Shown: positions 1-9,081 of the stretch, piece after piece
Layout of the letters: each line of letters opens with the position of its first letter
Numbering within the stretch: position 1 is the first letter of the stretch
Source: Arsenicicoccus bolidensis DSM 15745
GTDB lineage: Bacteria; Actinomycetota; Actinomycetes; Actinomycetales; Dermatophilaceae
DNA length: 38,617 nucleotides
Reading direction: 5' to 3'
Assembly: GCF_000426385.1 (NCBI RefSeq)
Contig: NZ_AUFG01000036.1
Span: 1 to 38,617, forward strand
Notes under the pieces: generated by a model
Database searches by the model: none
Told to the model about the DNA's origin: nothing
The model's input: the letters and a program-made list of their open reading frames with translations, nothing else
Translations under genes and position numbers: made by a program

Positions 1-19
1 GATGAGTTCCTAAGGGGAG

Positions 20-1417
20 TCAAGTCAGTGCGGGGCTTCTAGGATTGATGGGGACGGGTCGGGATGTTGGAGCGCTGTGCGACTTCTGTGACTCCCGGCT
101 CGTCCTTTTCTTGTGGTGCTGGGCCTTGCGGTTCTTGGTCTGTCCACGGGTCTTGCCAGGGTCGATCTGGTAGCGGTCGTTGACGATCTGACGGCCCTGG
201 GCCGTGGTGATGGGGGTGCCGTCGGTGTCTTTGAGGATGTAGGGGCTGTTGGCGCGCCAGCAGGCCACGGCGCGCACCAGCAGGGTGCCGGCCAGGTGAC
301 AGATCGCGCTGGTGTGGTGTCGTCCGCTGTGGCGTAGTCGTTGGTACTGGCGGGCGAGCTGGGGGTCGGTCTGGCGGGCGGTGTCCGCGGCCAGGAAGGC
401 CATCTTGCGTAGCAGCGGGTCACCGGCCTTGGTCAGCCCGCGGGCGCTGGCCTGGTTGCCGGACTGGCTGGTGATCGGGACCAGGCCGCTGTAGGCCCGG
501 ACGGCGTCCAGGCTGTGGAAGCGGGCGGGGTCGGCGATGATCGCCACGATCACGGCGGCGGTAGCGGCTCCGATGCCGGGGACCGAGGTCAGGACCTTGC
601 CGGGGTCGGCGTCCTGGACGTGGGGGGCGATTCGAGCGTCCAGGGCAGCGATCTGGTCGTGGAGGGTGAGCAGGTCGCTGGCTTCGGCGGCGATGCTGTC
701 GGCCAGCTCGGCGTAGTCGATCCCCTCCGGGCCCCACATCTGCACGGACTCGCGGGCCGCGGCCAGCAACGCGTCGGCGTGCGGCCTGCCCCAGTGGCCG
801 CGGGAGTGACGGGCCAAGAAGGTCGTCAACCGGGCCGGTCCCAGCCGCAGCAGGGCGCGGGGGTCGCTGTACCGGATCAGGACCTTCGCGCCGGTCTTGG
901 TGAAGTCGCTGCCCAGCGCGTCGTGCCAGCCCGGGCCCAACAGCTCCAGCAGGCTGTCCAGACGCATCTTGGCCTGGGTGTGCTGGGCCACCTTGCGGTC
1001 CCGGCGCCGGACCAGGCGTCGCAGCGGGTCACCGGGCCCGGCGCCGTGGTGCTCGCGTAGCTCCTCGCCGTGCAGGGACGGCAGGCGGGCCAGCAGCTGG
1101 GAGTCCAGCTTGTCATTCTTGGTGTGCTTGGACAGGTACGCGCGCAGGTCCGCGGACTGCGTGGTCGGTATCAGCACGACGCGGGCACCACGGGAGGCGA
1201 ACCAGTGCTTGGGCAGGACCCACGCGTTGCGTGTGGGTTCCATCACCACCAGCAGGTCGTCGCCCGGGCCTAGCGCGATCTTGGCCCACAACCGCTCGAG
1301 CTCTTCGGGGCGGGACGTGAATTTCCACCCATGCCAGACGATCCGGCCATCGATGTCGGCCAGCGAGGCCTGATGTCTGGCTCTGCACGCCAGATCGATC
1401 CCCAGCACGTATTGCAC
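20..1417 (-). CDS. IS110-family transposase (DEDD/serine recombinase)
   Basis: The product (465 aa) catalyses RNA-guided excision and insertion of its own element. The N-terminal RuvC-like DEDD domain shows VLGIDLA at the start, VMEPT near residue 60 and NDKLDSQLLA near residue 100. A helical middle follows, and then the IS116/IS110/IS902 C-terminal domain with VPGIGAATAA, GLVPITSQSG and ARGLTKAGDPLLR; the serine in the SG motif is the likely recombinase nucleophile by family analogy. I chose the GTG at 1417 because GGAGGA (1424–1429 on the complement) lies 6 nt upstream; an in-frame ATG at 1447 is poorer. The frame is intact, so the copy could be active. The basic tail of about 50 residues is low complexity. 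Confidence 0.9.
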   Translation of the reverse strand: MQYVLGIDLACRARHQASLADIDGRIVWHGWKFTSRPEELERLWAKIALGPGDDLLVVMEPTRNAWVLPKHWFASRGARVVLIPTTQSADLRAYLSKHTKNDKLDSQLLARLPSLHGEELREHHGAGPGDPLRRLVRRRDRKVAQHTQAKMRLDSLLELLGPGWHDALGSDFTKTGAKVLIRYSDPRALLRLGPARLTTFLARHSRGHWGRPHADALLAAARESVQMWGPEGIDYAELADSIAAEASDLLTLHDQIAALDARIAPHVQDADPGKVLTSVPGIGAATAAVIVAIIADPARFHSLDAVRAYSGLVPITSQSGNQASARGLTKAGDPLLRKMAFLAADTARQTDPQLARQYQRLRHSGRHHTSAICHLAGTLLVRAVACWRANSPYILKDTDGTPITTAQGRQIVNDRYQIDPGKTRGQTKNRKAQHHKKRTSRESQKSHSAPTSRPVPINPRSPALT

Positions 1418-1640
1418 GACGAGTCCTCCGATCACGTGTCCTGTCATTCCAGGCCCGTGTCGTCGTGGCTCACCTACACATTCGAAGTAGGGGTCGACCA
1501 CAGAACGGTCGCCGCACGCTCCCGAACAAGAGACACCCCTCAGACACCGGCATGCCCGCGAGCGACCAATCATCCGCAAGAGCTCACCGAAGCGGCCCAG
1601 TGACAGACAGGACGCCCGCGGGCACCACCCAACCTAAATG
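1418..1640 (-). ncRNA. candidate bridge RNA region of the IS110 element
   Basis: This 223-bp non-coding stretch lies between the transposase start and the apparent element end. In IS110-group elements the corresponding left end encodes a structured bridge RNA whose loops pair with target and donor DNA. The stretch contains a GCCCGCGGGC self-complementary block (1614–1623) and other short pairing possibilities, but I could not assign the two guide loops. The call rests on position and family knowledge; the RNA limits are unknown. Confidence 0.3.
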
Positions 1641-1660
1641 TGACTACCTGAGGTAGGTCA
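1641..1660. repeat. short palindrome at the IS110/lipoprotein junction
   Basis: The core CTACCT-G-AGGTAG is a perfect dyad with TGAC/GGTCA outer flanks that match imperfectly. It overlaps the stop codon of the lipoprotein gene (1658–1660). It could be the target that the IS110 element recognised, or a weak terminator stem; the sequence does not decide between them. Confidence 0.5.
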
Positions 1661-2728
1661 GCGGACGGTGAAGGTGCGGGTGGCTCGGCCGAGGTCGCGC
1701 TGGCCGTCGGCGGGGCTGGGCGCCCACACCTGGAGCTGGTAGCTGCCGGCCGCGAGCCGGCCGAGGTCGACGCGCCAGGCGCCGCGCGTCGGACACGCGA
1801 TGGAGGCGGTGGTGTGGCCCGAGCGGACCGCCTTGCCGGCGCGCGTGAGGGAGTAGGACACCGAGCCCTCGAAGGCGCACGCCTGCCCGGTCGCCACGAC
1901 CGGTCCCGCCTTGAGCGCCGCGCCCGCGCCGGGGGAGTCGATCCACACCGCCGCCAGCTCGCTGGTCTGGGCGACCCCGGCCGACCGGGAGTAGGTCTTG
2001 CTGGTGGGGAGGGTCCCGAGCACCCGGCCGTCGGGGGAGCGGAACCGGACCGGGAGGTTCTTGCCCGTGGCGGCGGTCACCGTCCACACGACGGATGCCG
2101 TGCCGATGCGCGCGGTGGCGTCGTCGACCGTGCGGGTCGGTCCGTCGAGGGTCACGTCGATCGCGCCCGCGCCCACCTTGATGTCCGTGACGGTGCGCTC
2201 GCCCCACACGTTGAGGTAGCCGCGCGACCCGGCCTCGCGCATCGCGACGTTGGCGGCCGTCTCGGCGCGCTGCTCGGTCGAGCCCGATCGCTGCGCGGGC
2301 ACGAACTCGCGGAACAGGCGCAGCCGCGGCGTCGCGGCACCGCCGCCCTCGCGGACCTGGGTGCCGTCCCGACCCAGGAAGTAGACGGGCAGGGCAGCCC
2401 GTGACGGTGCCACGGACCGGGCGGCGACGTCTGGTGCGGCTGACGACGGGGCTCCGGCGGTGGTGGCGTCGACCGGTGCGGGCGTCCCGGCCTGCTCCGA
2501 GCCGGCCCCGTCGGTGCCGGCTGACGGCGTCGCGGACGAGGTGGTGGACGTGCCGGAGGCCGCGGGCGTCGTGGAGCCCGCGCTGCTGGAGGCGCTGGCG
2601 GCTCGGGACACCTGCGAGCTGGTGGTCTGCTGCGCGCACCCGGACAGTGCCACGGCGACCGACGCGGCGACCGCGGCCGTGGACATGGTGGACAGGACCT
2701 GGCGGGACGTCGTGCTCGTGCTGGTCAC
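1658..2728 (-). CDS. lipoprotein with GerMN and Gmad2-like domains
   Basis: This 356-aa envelope lipoprotein has an N-terminal signal ending in lipobox LSGC (Cys31), then a Ser/Thr/Ala-rich linker to about residue 110. A GerMN-like domain begins around VYFLGRDG (about 112–235). A C-terminal immunoglobulin-like Gmad2-type domain begins near AAVWIDSPGAGAALK (about 260–356). GerMN domains were named from spore germination protein GerM, but in Actinobacteria they occur in exported lipoproteins with no sporulation role, for example LpqB-like proteins. The GTG start at 2728 follows AAGGAG with a 6-nt spacer. The gene is divergent from the HIT gene. The function is unknown beyond cell-surface location. 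Confidence 0.8.
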   Translation of the reverse strand: MTSTSTTSRQVLSTMSTAAVAASVAVALSGCAQQTTSSQVSRAASASSSAGSTTPAASGTSTTSSATPSAGTDGAGSEQAGTPAPVDATTAGAPSSAAPDVAARSVAPSRAALPVYFLGRDGTQVREGGGAATPRLRLFREFVPAQRSGSTEQRAETAANVAMREAGSRGYLNVWGERTVTDIKVGAGAIDVTLDGPTRTVDDATARIGTASVVWTVTAATGKNLPVRFRSPDGRVLGTLPTSKTYSRSAGVAQTSELAAVWIDSPGAGAALKAGPVVATGQACAFEGSVSYSLTRAGKAVRSGHTTASIACPTRGAWRVDLGRLAAGSYQLQVWAPSPADGQRDLGRATRTFTVR

Positions 2729-2843
2729 GTCGAGCTCCTTCGCTGACGACGACGGGGTTGCTCACAGTGTCACCCACGTCGGGGCCCCGCACCACGGCGC
2801 CCCGCCGACGGATGCTCGCCCGGCCGGGGCGGGGGTCCCTGGC

Positions 2844-2849
2844 TAGGCT
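2844..2849 (+). promoter_or_regulatory. −10 box TAGGCT of the HIT gene (leaderless start)
   Basis: TAGGCT is followed by exactly 6 nt (GGCCGC) and then the ATG at 2856. There is no Shine-Dalgarno, so transcription should begin at or next to the A of the start codon. Confidence 0.6.
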
Positions 2850-2855
2850 GGCCGC

Positions 2856-3212
2856 ATGACCCCACGTGACCCTGACTGCCTGTTCTGCAAGATCGTCGCC
2901 GGGGAGATCCCGGGGGACGTCGTGCACGAGACCGAGACGACGCTCGCCTTCCGCGACATCCAGCCGCAGGCGCCCACGCACGTGCTCGTGGTGCCCAAGG
3001 CGCACCACCCCAACGCCGTGGCGACGGCCCAGGCCGACCCCCAGCTGATGGTCGACGTGGTCCTGGCAGCAGGGCAGGTCGCCGAGCAGCAGGGACTGGT
3101 CGAGCGCGGCTACCGCCTCGTTTCCAACACCGGCCAGGACGCCCAGCAGAGCGTCGACCACCTGCACCTGCACGTCGTGGGCGGCCGCGCGCTGCAGTGG
3201 CCCCCCGGCTGA
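2856..3212 (+). CDS. histidine triad (HIT) nucleotide-binding protein
   Basis: This 118-aa HIT-branch hydrolase is of the Hint type, which typically cleaves nucleoside phosphoramidates and adenylated lysine in the cytoplasm. The catalytic triad motif HLHLHVV has His102, His104 and His106. The N-terminal CLFCKIVAGEIP, with Cys8 and Cys11, is the usual Hint opening, and the length is normal. The start is the ATG at 2856, supported by the leaderless promoter. The gene lies 86 bp upstream of phoH, a common actinobacterial neighbourhood, but phoH appears to have its own −10 box (TAGACT, 3284–3289). Confidence 0.93.
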   Translation: MTPRDPDCLFCKIVAGEIPGDVVHETETTLAFRDIQPQAPTHVLVVPKAHHPNAVATAQADPQLMVDVVLAAGQVAEQQGLVERGYRLVSNTGQDAQQSVDHLHLHVVGGRALQWPPG

Positions 3213-3298
3213 GTCCCCCGGCCGACACACGCAGAGCCTCGGCCGGCCGGCCACGTGTCCCAGGGTGTGTCGGACCCGGCACGTAGACTGACGGGACG

Positions 3299-4359
<1,061 letters not shown>

Positions 4360-4363
<4 letters not shown>

Positions 4364-4827
4364 GCATCGACGTCCACAACGAGACCGACCACCGGGTCGA
4401 CGTGCGCGAGCTCGTCGCGCTGTCCCAGTTCGTCTACGGCGCCATGCGGGTCCACCGCGGCGCCGACCTCGCCATCACCCTCGTCGACGAGGACTCCATG
4501 GAGCGGCTCCACGTGCAGTGGATGGACCTCGAGGGTCCGACCGACGTCATGAGCTTCCCGATGGACGAGCTGCGGCCGGGTCGCGAGGGGCAGCGGCTGC
4601 AGGAGGGCGTGCTCGGCGACATCGTGCTGTGCCCCTCGGTCGCCAAGAAGCAGGCCGCGGGGGCCGGGCACTCCTTCGAGGAGGAGCTGCTCCTGCTGAC
4701 CACCCACGGCATCCTGCACCTGCTCGGCTACGACCACGCCGAGCCGGACGAGGAGCGTGAGATGTTCGACCTGCAGCGCACGCTGCTCCTCACCTACCTC
4801 GCCGGCCGCGGGCGACCGCAGGGCTGA
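4360..4827 (+). CDS. ybeY: rRNA maturation endoribonuclease YbeY
   Basis: The product (155 aa) is a zinc-dependent single-strand RNase needed for 16S rRNA 3′-end processing and ribosome quality control. The zinc-binding signature has His116, His120 and His126 ([11 protein letters not shown]). The conserved [10 protein letters not shown] lies near residues 61–70. The ATG overlaps the phoH stop (4360–4363), so the two are translationally coupled, and the CNNM gene begins 2 nt after its stop. Length and motifs are typical. Confidence 0.95.
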
Positions 4828-4829
4828 TC

Positions 4830-6185
4830 GTGACGATCCAGCTCGTCCTGGGTGCGGTGCTGGCCCTGGTCCTGACCTTCGTGCTGGCGCTGACCGAGTC
4901 TGCGGTGCAACGCGTCTCGCGGCACACCAGCGAGGAGATGCTCGACGAGGGCCGCCCCGGCGCGCGAGCCCTCGCCACGGTCGTCGCCGACAAGCCCGGC
5001 TACATCTCGGCCGCCACCTTCCTCCGTGTCGTCATGGAGGCGACGATGGCCGTGCTCGTCACGGTCGCGGTGACCGAGCGCCTCGACGGCCCGGTCGCGC
5101 CCGTGCTCGTCAGCATCGGCGTCATGGCGCTGCTGTCCTTCGTCCTGGCGGGGGTCTCGCCGCGGACGCTGGGGCACCAGCACGCCACGCGCGTGTCCCT
5201 GATGATGTCGCCGACCCTCGTGTGGCTGCGCCGCGTCCTCGGCCCCGTCGTCCGCCTGCTCGTCGCCTTCGGCAACGCCGTGACGCCCGGAAAGGGTTAT
5301 GCCGAGGGGCCGTTCGCCACCGAGGCGGAGCTGCGCGACCTCGTCGACATCGCGAGCCAGCGCGACGTCATCGAGGACGACGAGCGCGAGATGATCCACT
5401 CCGTCTTCGAGCTCGGGGACACCGTCGCCCGCGAGGTGATGGTGCCGCGCACCGACATGCTCACCCTGGAGCACGACAAGACGCTCGGCAAGGCCATATC
5501 GCTCTTCCTGCGCTCCGGGTTCTCGCGCATCCCGGTCGTGGGGGAGGACAGCGACGACGTGCTCGGGCTGCTCTACTTCAAGGACGTCACCCGGCGGGTC
5601 AACGACGACGAGCAGGCCAGGTCGCTGCCCGTCGAGGAGCTGATGCGGCCCATGCACTTCGTCCCCGACAGCAAGCCGGTCGACGACCTGCTCCGCGAGA
5701 TGCAGCAGGACCAGGTCCACCTGGCCGTGGTGGTCGACGAGTATGGCGGCACCGCCGGCCTCGTCACCATCGAGGACATCCTCGAGGAGATCGTCGGCGA
5801 GATCGCCGACGAGCACGACCGCGAGGCGCAGGGGGTCGAGCCCCTCGAGGACGGCACGGTCCGGATCCCCGCCACCATGCACGTCGACGACTTCGCCGAG
5901 GAGTTCGGGATCGACCTCGAGGAGGAGGACGTCGACACCGTCGGCGGGCTGATCGCCAAGGCCTCCGGCCGCGTCCCGATCCCCGGGTCGCGGGTCGAGC
6001 TGCTCGGCCTCGAGCTCACCGCCGAGCGTCCGGCCGGCCGCCGGCACCGGATCGCGACCGTCGTCGTGCGCCGCCTGCCGCAGGAACCCTCGCCGGTCGA
6101 CGTGTGGGAGGCTGAGCGTGATCGGGACCGCACCCTTCGCGCCGACACCGTCGACGCCGCCCGGCACCAGGAGGACCACTCATGA
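4830..6185 (+). CDS. CNNM/CorC-type hemolysin-family membrane protein
   Basis: This 451-aa inner-membrane protein belongs to a family linked to Mg2+ or other divalent cation efflux; 'hemolysin' is a historical name. A DUF21/CNNM transmembrane domain (about 1–135) starts directly with a hydrophobic helix (LVLGAVLALVLTFVLALTES). A pair of CBS domains (about 200–320) contains VMVPRTDM and the EYGGTAGLVTIEDILEEIVG signature. A C-terminal CorC_HlyC domain (about 335–425) follows. The start is the GTG at 4830, 2 nt after ybeY. The 3′ end overlaps era by 4 nt. This transporter between ybeY and era is the usual actinobacterial arrangement. Confidence 0.9.
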   Translation: MTIQLVLGAVLALVLTFVLALTESAVQRVSRHTSEEMLDEGRPGARALATVVADKPGYISAATFLRVVMEATMAVLVTVAVTERLDGPVAPVLVSIGVMALLSFVLAGVSPRTLGHQHATRVSLMMSPTLVWLRRVLGPVVRLLVAFGNAVTPGKGYAEGPFATEAELRDLVDIASQRDVIEDDEREMIHSVFELGDTVAREVMVPRTDMLTLEHDKTLGKAISLFLRSGFSRIPVVGEDSDDVLGLLYFKDVTRRVNDDEQARSLPVEELMRPMHFVPDSKPVDDLLREMQQDQVHLAVVVDEYGGTAGLVTIEDILEEIVGEIADEHDREAQGVEPLEDGTVRIPATMHVDDFAEEFGIDLEEEDVDTVGGLIAKASGRVPIPGSRVELLGLELTAERPAGRRHRIATVVVRRLPQEPSPVDVWEAERDRDRTLRADTVDAARHQEDHS

Positions 6186-7096
6186 GCACACCCTTCCGCG
6201 CAGGATTCGCCTGCCTCGTGGGTCGCCCCAACGCCGGCAAGTCCACGCTGACCAACGCCCTCGTCGGGCAGAAGGTCGCGATCACCAGCAGCAAGCCCCA
6301 GACGACCCGGCACACCATCCGTGGCGTCGCCAACACCGAGCAGGGCCAGCTGATCCTGGTGGACACCCCGGGACTGCACAAGCCGCGCACCCTGCTCGGC
6401 CAGCGGCTCAACGACCTCGTCCGCGAGACCCTGCTGGAGGTCGACGTCATCGGCTTCTGCCTCCCTGCCGACCAGCGACCCGGCCCCGGCGACCAGTTCA
6501 TCGCCGCCGAGCTCGCCGAGCTGCAGCGGTCGCGTCGTCGCCCGGTCGTCGCCCTGGTCACCAAGAGCGACAAGGTCGATCGGCAGCGGCTCGCCGAGCA
6601 CCTCATCGCCGTGGACCAGCTGGGCTCGTGGGACGCGATCATCCCCTGCTCCGCCACGTCCGGCGACCAGGTCGGCGAGGTCGCCGAGGTGCTCGTGTCC
6701 TACCTGTCCGAGTCGCCGCCGCTCTATCCTGAGGGTCACCTCACCGACGAGCCCGAGGCCGTCATGATCGCCGAGCTCGTGCGCGAGGCGGCGCTCGAGG
6801 GCGTGCGCGACGAGCTGCCGCACTCCCTGGCCGTGGTCGTCGAGGAGATGGTCCCGCGCGAGGACCGGCCCGAGGACAGCCCGCTGCTCGACGTGCGGGT
6901 CAACGTCTTCGTCGAGCGCCCCTCGCAGAAGGCCATCGTCATCGGCCGCGGCGGCTCCCGCCTGCGCGAGGTCGGCACCCAGGCCCGCACCCAGATCGAG
7001 GCCCTGCTCGGCCAGCGGGTCTATCTCGACCTGCACGTCAAGGTCGCCAAGGACTGGCAGCGCGACCCCAAGCAGCTGCAGCGCCTCGGCTTCTGA
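6182..7096 (+). CDS. era: GTPase Era
   Basis: Era (304 aa) is the GTPase that binds the 16S rRNA 3′ end and checks 30S subunit assembly. G1 is GRPNAGKST (14–22), G3 is DTPGLHKP, and the G4 position reads TKSD rather than NKxD. The C-terminal KH domain has the VIGRGGSRLREVG loop (about 257–269) and the usual VYLDLHVKV ending. The ATG at 6182 overlaps the CNNM stop. It is the last gene of the operon; accessory genes follow, whereas recO often lies close by in relatives. Confidence 0.96.
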   Translation: MSTPFRAGFACLVGRPNAGKSTLTNALVGQKVAITSSKPQTTRHTIRGVANTEQGQLILVDTPGLHKPRTLLGQRLNDLVRETLLEVDVIGFCLPADQRPGPGDQFIAAELAELQRSRRRPVVALVTKSDKVDRQRLAEHLIAVDQLGSWDAIIPCSATSGDQVGEVAEVLVSYLSESPPLYPEGHLTDEPEAVMIAELVREAALEGVRDELPHSLAVVVEEMVPREDRPEDSPLLDVRVNVFVERPSQKAIVIGRGGSRLREVGTQARTQIEALLGQRVYLDLHVKVAKDWQRDPKQLQRLGF

Positions 7097-7109
7097 CCCT
7101 CGCGGCGCG

Positions 7110-7155
7110 GCCTGTGGATGACGGATCCGGCCGCGTGCCCCGCCTGTGGATGACG
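7110..7155 (+). repeat. two direct repeats upstream of the toxin-like cassette
   Basis: The 14-mer GCCTGTGGATGACG occurs at 7110–7123 and 7142–7155, 32 bp apart (about three helical turns), in the 123-bp gap between era and the 7220 gene. The placement suits a regulator binding site for the cassette promoter. The core TGTGGATGA differs by one base from the DnaA-box complement TGTGGATAA, which may be chance. Confidence 0.45.
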
Positions 7156-7219
7156 CGGGGCCGCGAGGCGGCGGTCGCCATACCCTCCTGACATCAGTCG
7201 AGCAGGAGGTGGCCCGCAG

Positions 7220-7513
7220 ATGAGCCGGTATGTCGTGACCGTGCCGGCCGTCGTCGACGGCGGCACCTGCGTGCGTGGCGCCGCCGACGAGCTGGCCCAC
7301 GCGCGCGTCGCGCCGGTGGTGGAGCCGCTCGCCGGTGCTCTCCCCGGCAGCGTCAGCGCCGAGGTGGCATCCAGGTTGGCCGAGCTGCTGGACGGCCGGC
7401 TCGCGCTGCTGCACCAGGCCCTTGGCCTGCTCGGTGACGCCCTCGTGGGCGCGGGCGAGGCCTACGGCGCGTGCGAGGACGCGGCGACGACCGCCCTGGA
7501 CGGTGCGCCATGA
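7220..7513 (+). CDS. small EspC/Esx-like T7SS partner protein with YxxxE signal
   Basis: This 97-aa protein is predicted to be mostly helical: two Ala/Leu-rich helices broken near residues 40–45 (ALPGS). Near the C-terminus, Tyr82 to Glu86 (YGACE) fits the YxxxD/E secretion signal of type VII substrates. There is no WxG in this protein; the next gene supplies one. Family knowledge: Esx, PE/PPE and EspC-type proteins pair so that WxG and YxxxD/E on different chains form one bipartite signal. Here AGGAGG lies upstream of the ATG, and the stop overlaps the next start (ATGA). No secretion apparatus gene is in the window. It could also be a generic helical partner; the T7SS reading is inferred. 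Confidence 0.6.
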   Translation: MSRYVVTVPAVVDGGTCVRGAADELAHARVAPVVEPLAGALPGSVSAEVASRLAELLDGRLALLHQALGLLGDALVGAGEAYGACEDAATTALDGAP

Positions 7514-9081
7514 CGACGCTGGAGCAGGTGCGGCGCTGGTCGGCGTCCGGGGTCCGCGACGTGGCCGCCTCGGTCGGCGGGCGTGCCGTGACCCTCGGCG
7601 GCGTCGCCCAGCGGCTGCCCGACGAGGTCGCCGGATGGCGCGGCGAGGCCGCCGACGCCGCGCGGTCCGGGCTCGACGGCGTCAGGGCAGGCGTGCGGGC
7701 CGAGGCGGCCGAGGTCGCGGCGGTCGCCGAGGCCCTGCAGGCGGCCGCCGGACGGCTCGACCAGCTCGTCGTCGCCCTGCGTCAGCTCGAGGAGTCGTTG
7801 CGCACCACCGGGTTCGAGCTCACCGACGACGGGCGGGTCGTCGACCTGCAGGCGTGCCTCCCGGCCGTGGACGCGGCGTGGTCGCCGGCCGAGCGGCTCG
7901 GTCTGCGGACCACGGCGGAGGGCGATGTCCAGGCACTCCTGGCGACGGCTGACGACGTCGACCACTCGCTCGCCCGGGCCCTGGCCGGCATCGGCGCCGG
8001 GGAGGTGACCTCGTCCTCGGCCGTCTGTCGACCCGGCGTGGCCACGGCCACCTCCGTGGCCGCCTCGGCCGCCTCCCGCGACGAGGACCTGCGCACCCGT
8101 GCCCACCAGGTGGTGGGGGTCGTCTCCTCGCACACCCACAAGAGGGGCCGGGGCCCGGTGAGCGAGGAGTCACGGCAGCGCTATGCCGAGGACGAGGCGT
8201 TCGCCACCGCGGCGGACGAGTACTCCGACCACGGGGACGCCGGGATGCTCGCGCGCTCCGTGCTGCTGGCGACCGGCGATCACGAGCTGGCGCAGTGGGT
8301 CTACACGCACCCCTACGAGTGGGCCCACGAGGCGGAGCCGTTCGAGTCCCCGGACGGCGCGCCATACGTGATGGACGTCCCCGTGCAGCACTCGACCCTC
8401 ACGCTGTGGGCTCGCGCGGCGACCGCCGTCTCCCAGGGATATCTAGACGGGCAGCGCCCCCGGGTCGTGCGCACGCCGCGGCCCGACCCGCGGGCCGTCG
8501 AGGTCGCCCGCAACCGCGCCGCCCACGACATGTTCGGCAAGGTGACCAACCGGGTGCACGTGGAGTACGGCGCCACGGCGCAGCGGATCGCCCGGGGCCA
8601 CTCCTACGACAAGCACGTGCTCGGTCTCGACAAGAAGGGCGCCAAGGTCCACACCCCCGACATGCCGGAGATCACGTCGCACGCGGAGCTCGAGGAGCGC
8701 ATCTTCCGCACGATGTACACCCAGCCGCGCGTCGAGCTGGCCGGTCAGCGGGCCTACCACCTGGACCGCACCGACCAGCACATCGTGATCACCAACGAGC
8801 GCGCGTCCGACGGCGGCACGAGCTTCCGCGTCACGCAGGAGGCCCACGAGCAGCGGATGCTGGCCCAGGACGCCGCGCAGCGCGCGAGGGAGGGGCTCGA
8901 TCCCACGCCGCCCCCGCGGACCGCGCCGGGCGATCTGCAGCAGGAGTATGTCGACCGAAACCCCCTCCCCGAGAAGCCCCCGACGACCTGGAGGACCGAG
9001 ATGACCACGACCTTGACCACGCTCAGGGACAGCACCCAGCCGACGTGGATCTGGCCGTGGAGCTCGGAGGAGCGACGATGA
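7510..9081 (+). CDS. WxG-type effector with C-terminal RNase-toxin-like domain
   Basis: This 523-aa protein looks like a polymorphic toxin. Residues 1–115 form a helical WXG100-like hairpin with WRG at 43–45. Residues 180–345 are a less recognisable middle part. Residues about 345–445 carry GHSYDKH (363–369) and, after an ELEERIFRTMY helix, an RAYHL…IVITNE strand pair ending in DGGTSFR (434–440). That layout resembles C-terminal RNase-type (BECR-like) toxin domains at the ends of actinobacterial WXG proteins; His364/His369 and Arg440 are candidate catalytic residues, by analogy only. About 80 further residues, rich in Pro, follow, which is odd for a toxin that normally ends at its catalytic domain. 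The start overlaps the 7220 gene, the stop overlaps the 9078 gene. Confidence 0.6.
   Translation: MTTLEQVRRWSASGVRDVAASVGGRAVTLGGVAQRLPDEVAGWRGEAADAARSGLDGVRAGVRAEAAEVAAVAEALQAAAGRLDQLVVALRQLEESLRTTGFELTDDGRVVDLQACLPAVDAAWSPAERLGLRTTAEGDVQALLATADDVDHSLARALAGIGAGEVTSSSAVCRPGVATATSVAASAASRDEDLRTRAHQVVGVVSSHTHKRGRGPVSEESRQRYAEDEAFATAADEYSDHGDAGMLARSVLLATGDHELAQWVYTHPYEWAHEAEPFESPDGAPYVMDVPVQHSTLTLWARAATAVSQGYLDGQRPRVVRTPRPDPRAVEVARNRAAHDMFGKVTNRVHVEYGATAQRIARGHSYDKHVLGLDKKGAKVHTPDMPEITSHAELEERIFRTMYTQPRVELAGQRAYHLDRTDQHIVITNERASDGGTSFRVTQEAHEQRMLAQDAAQRAREGLDPTPPPRTAPGDLQQEYVDRNPLPEKPPTTWRTEMTTTLTTLRDSTQPTWIWPWSSEERR

Larger units (their letters stand above)
1..1640 (-). mobile_element. IS110-family insertion sequence, left part possibly cut by window edge
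   Basis: The transposase at 20–1417 identifies the element. IS110-family elements usually lack clear terminal inverted repeats and target duplications, and none are visible here, so both ends are estimates. Only 19 bases follow the transposase stop, so the downstream end may lie outside the window. The upstream non-coding end runs from 1418 to roughly 1640, just before a short palindrome at 1641–1660 and the stop codon of the lipoprotein gene. In this family that non-coding end is where the guide (bridge) RNA is encoded. The right boundary is inferred, not seen. Confidence 0.75.

Noticed and set aside
4794-6179. 461-aa minus-strand frame opposite the CNNM gene
   Set aside because: Antisense shadow; the plus-strand frame carries DUF21, CBS and CorC_HlyC signatures.
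7110-7155. DnaA boxes or replication origin from the two TGTGGATGA words
   Set aside because: Only two near matches, no AT-rich unwinding region and no dnaA/dnaN nearby.
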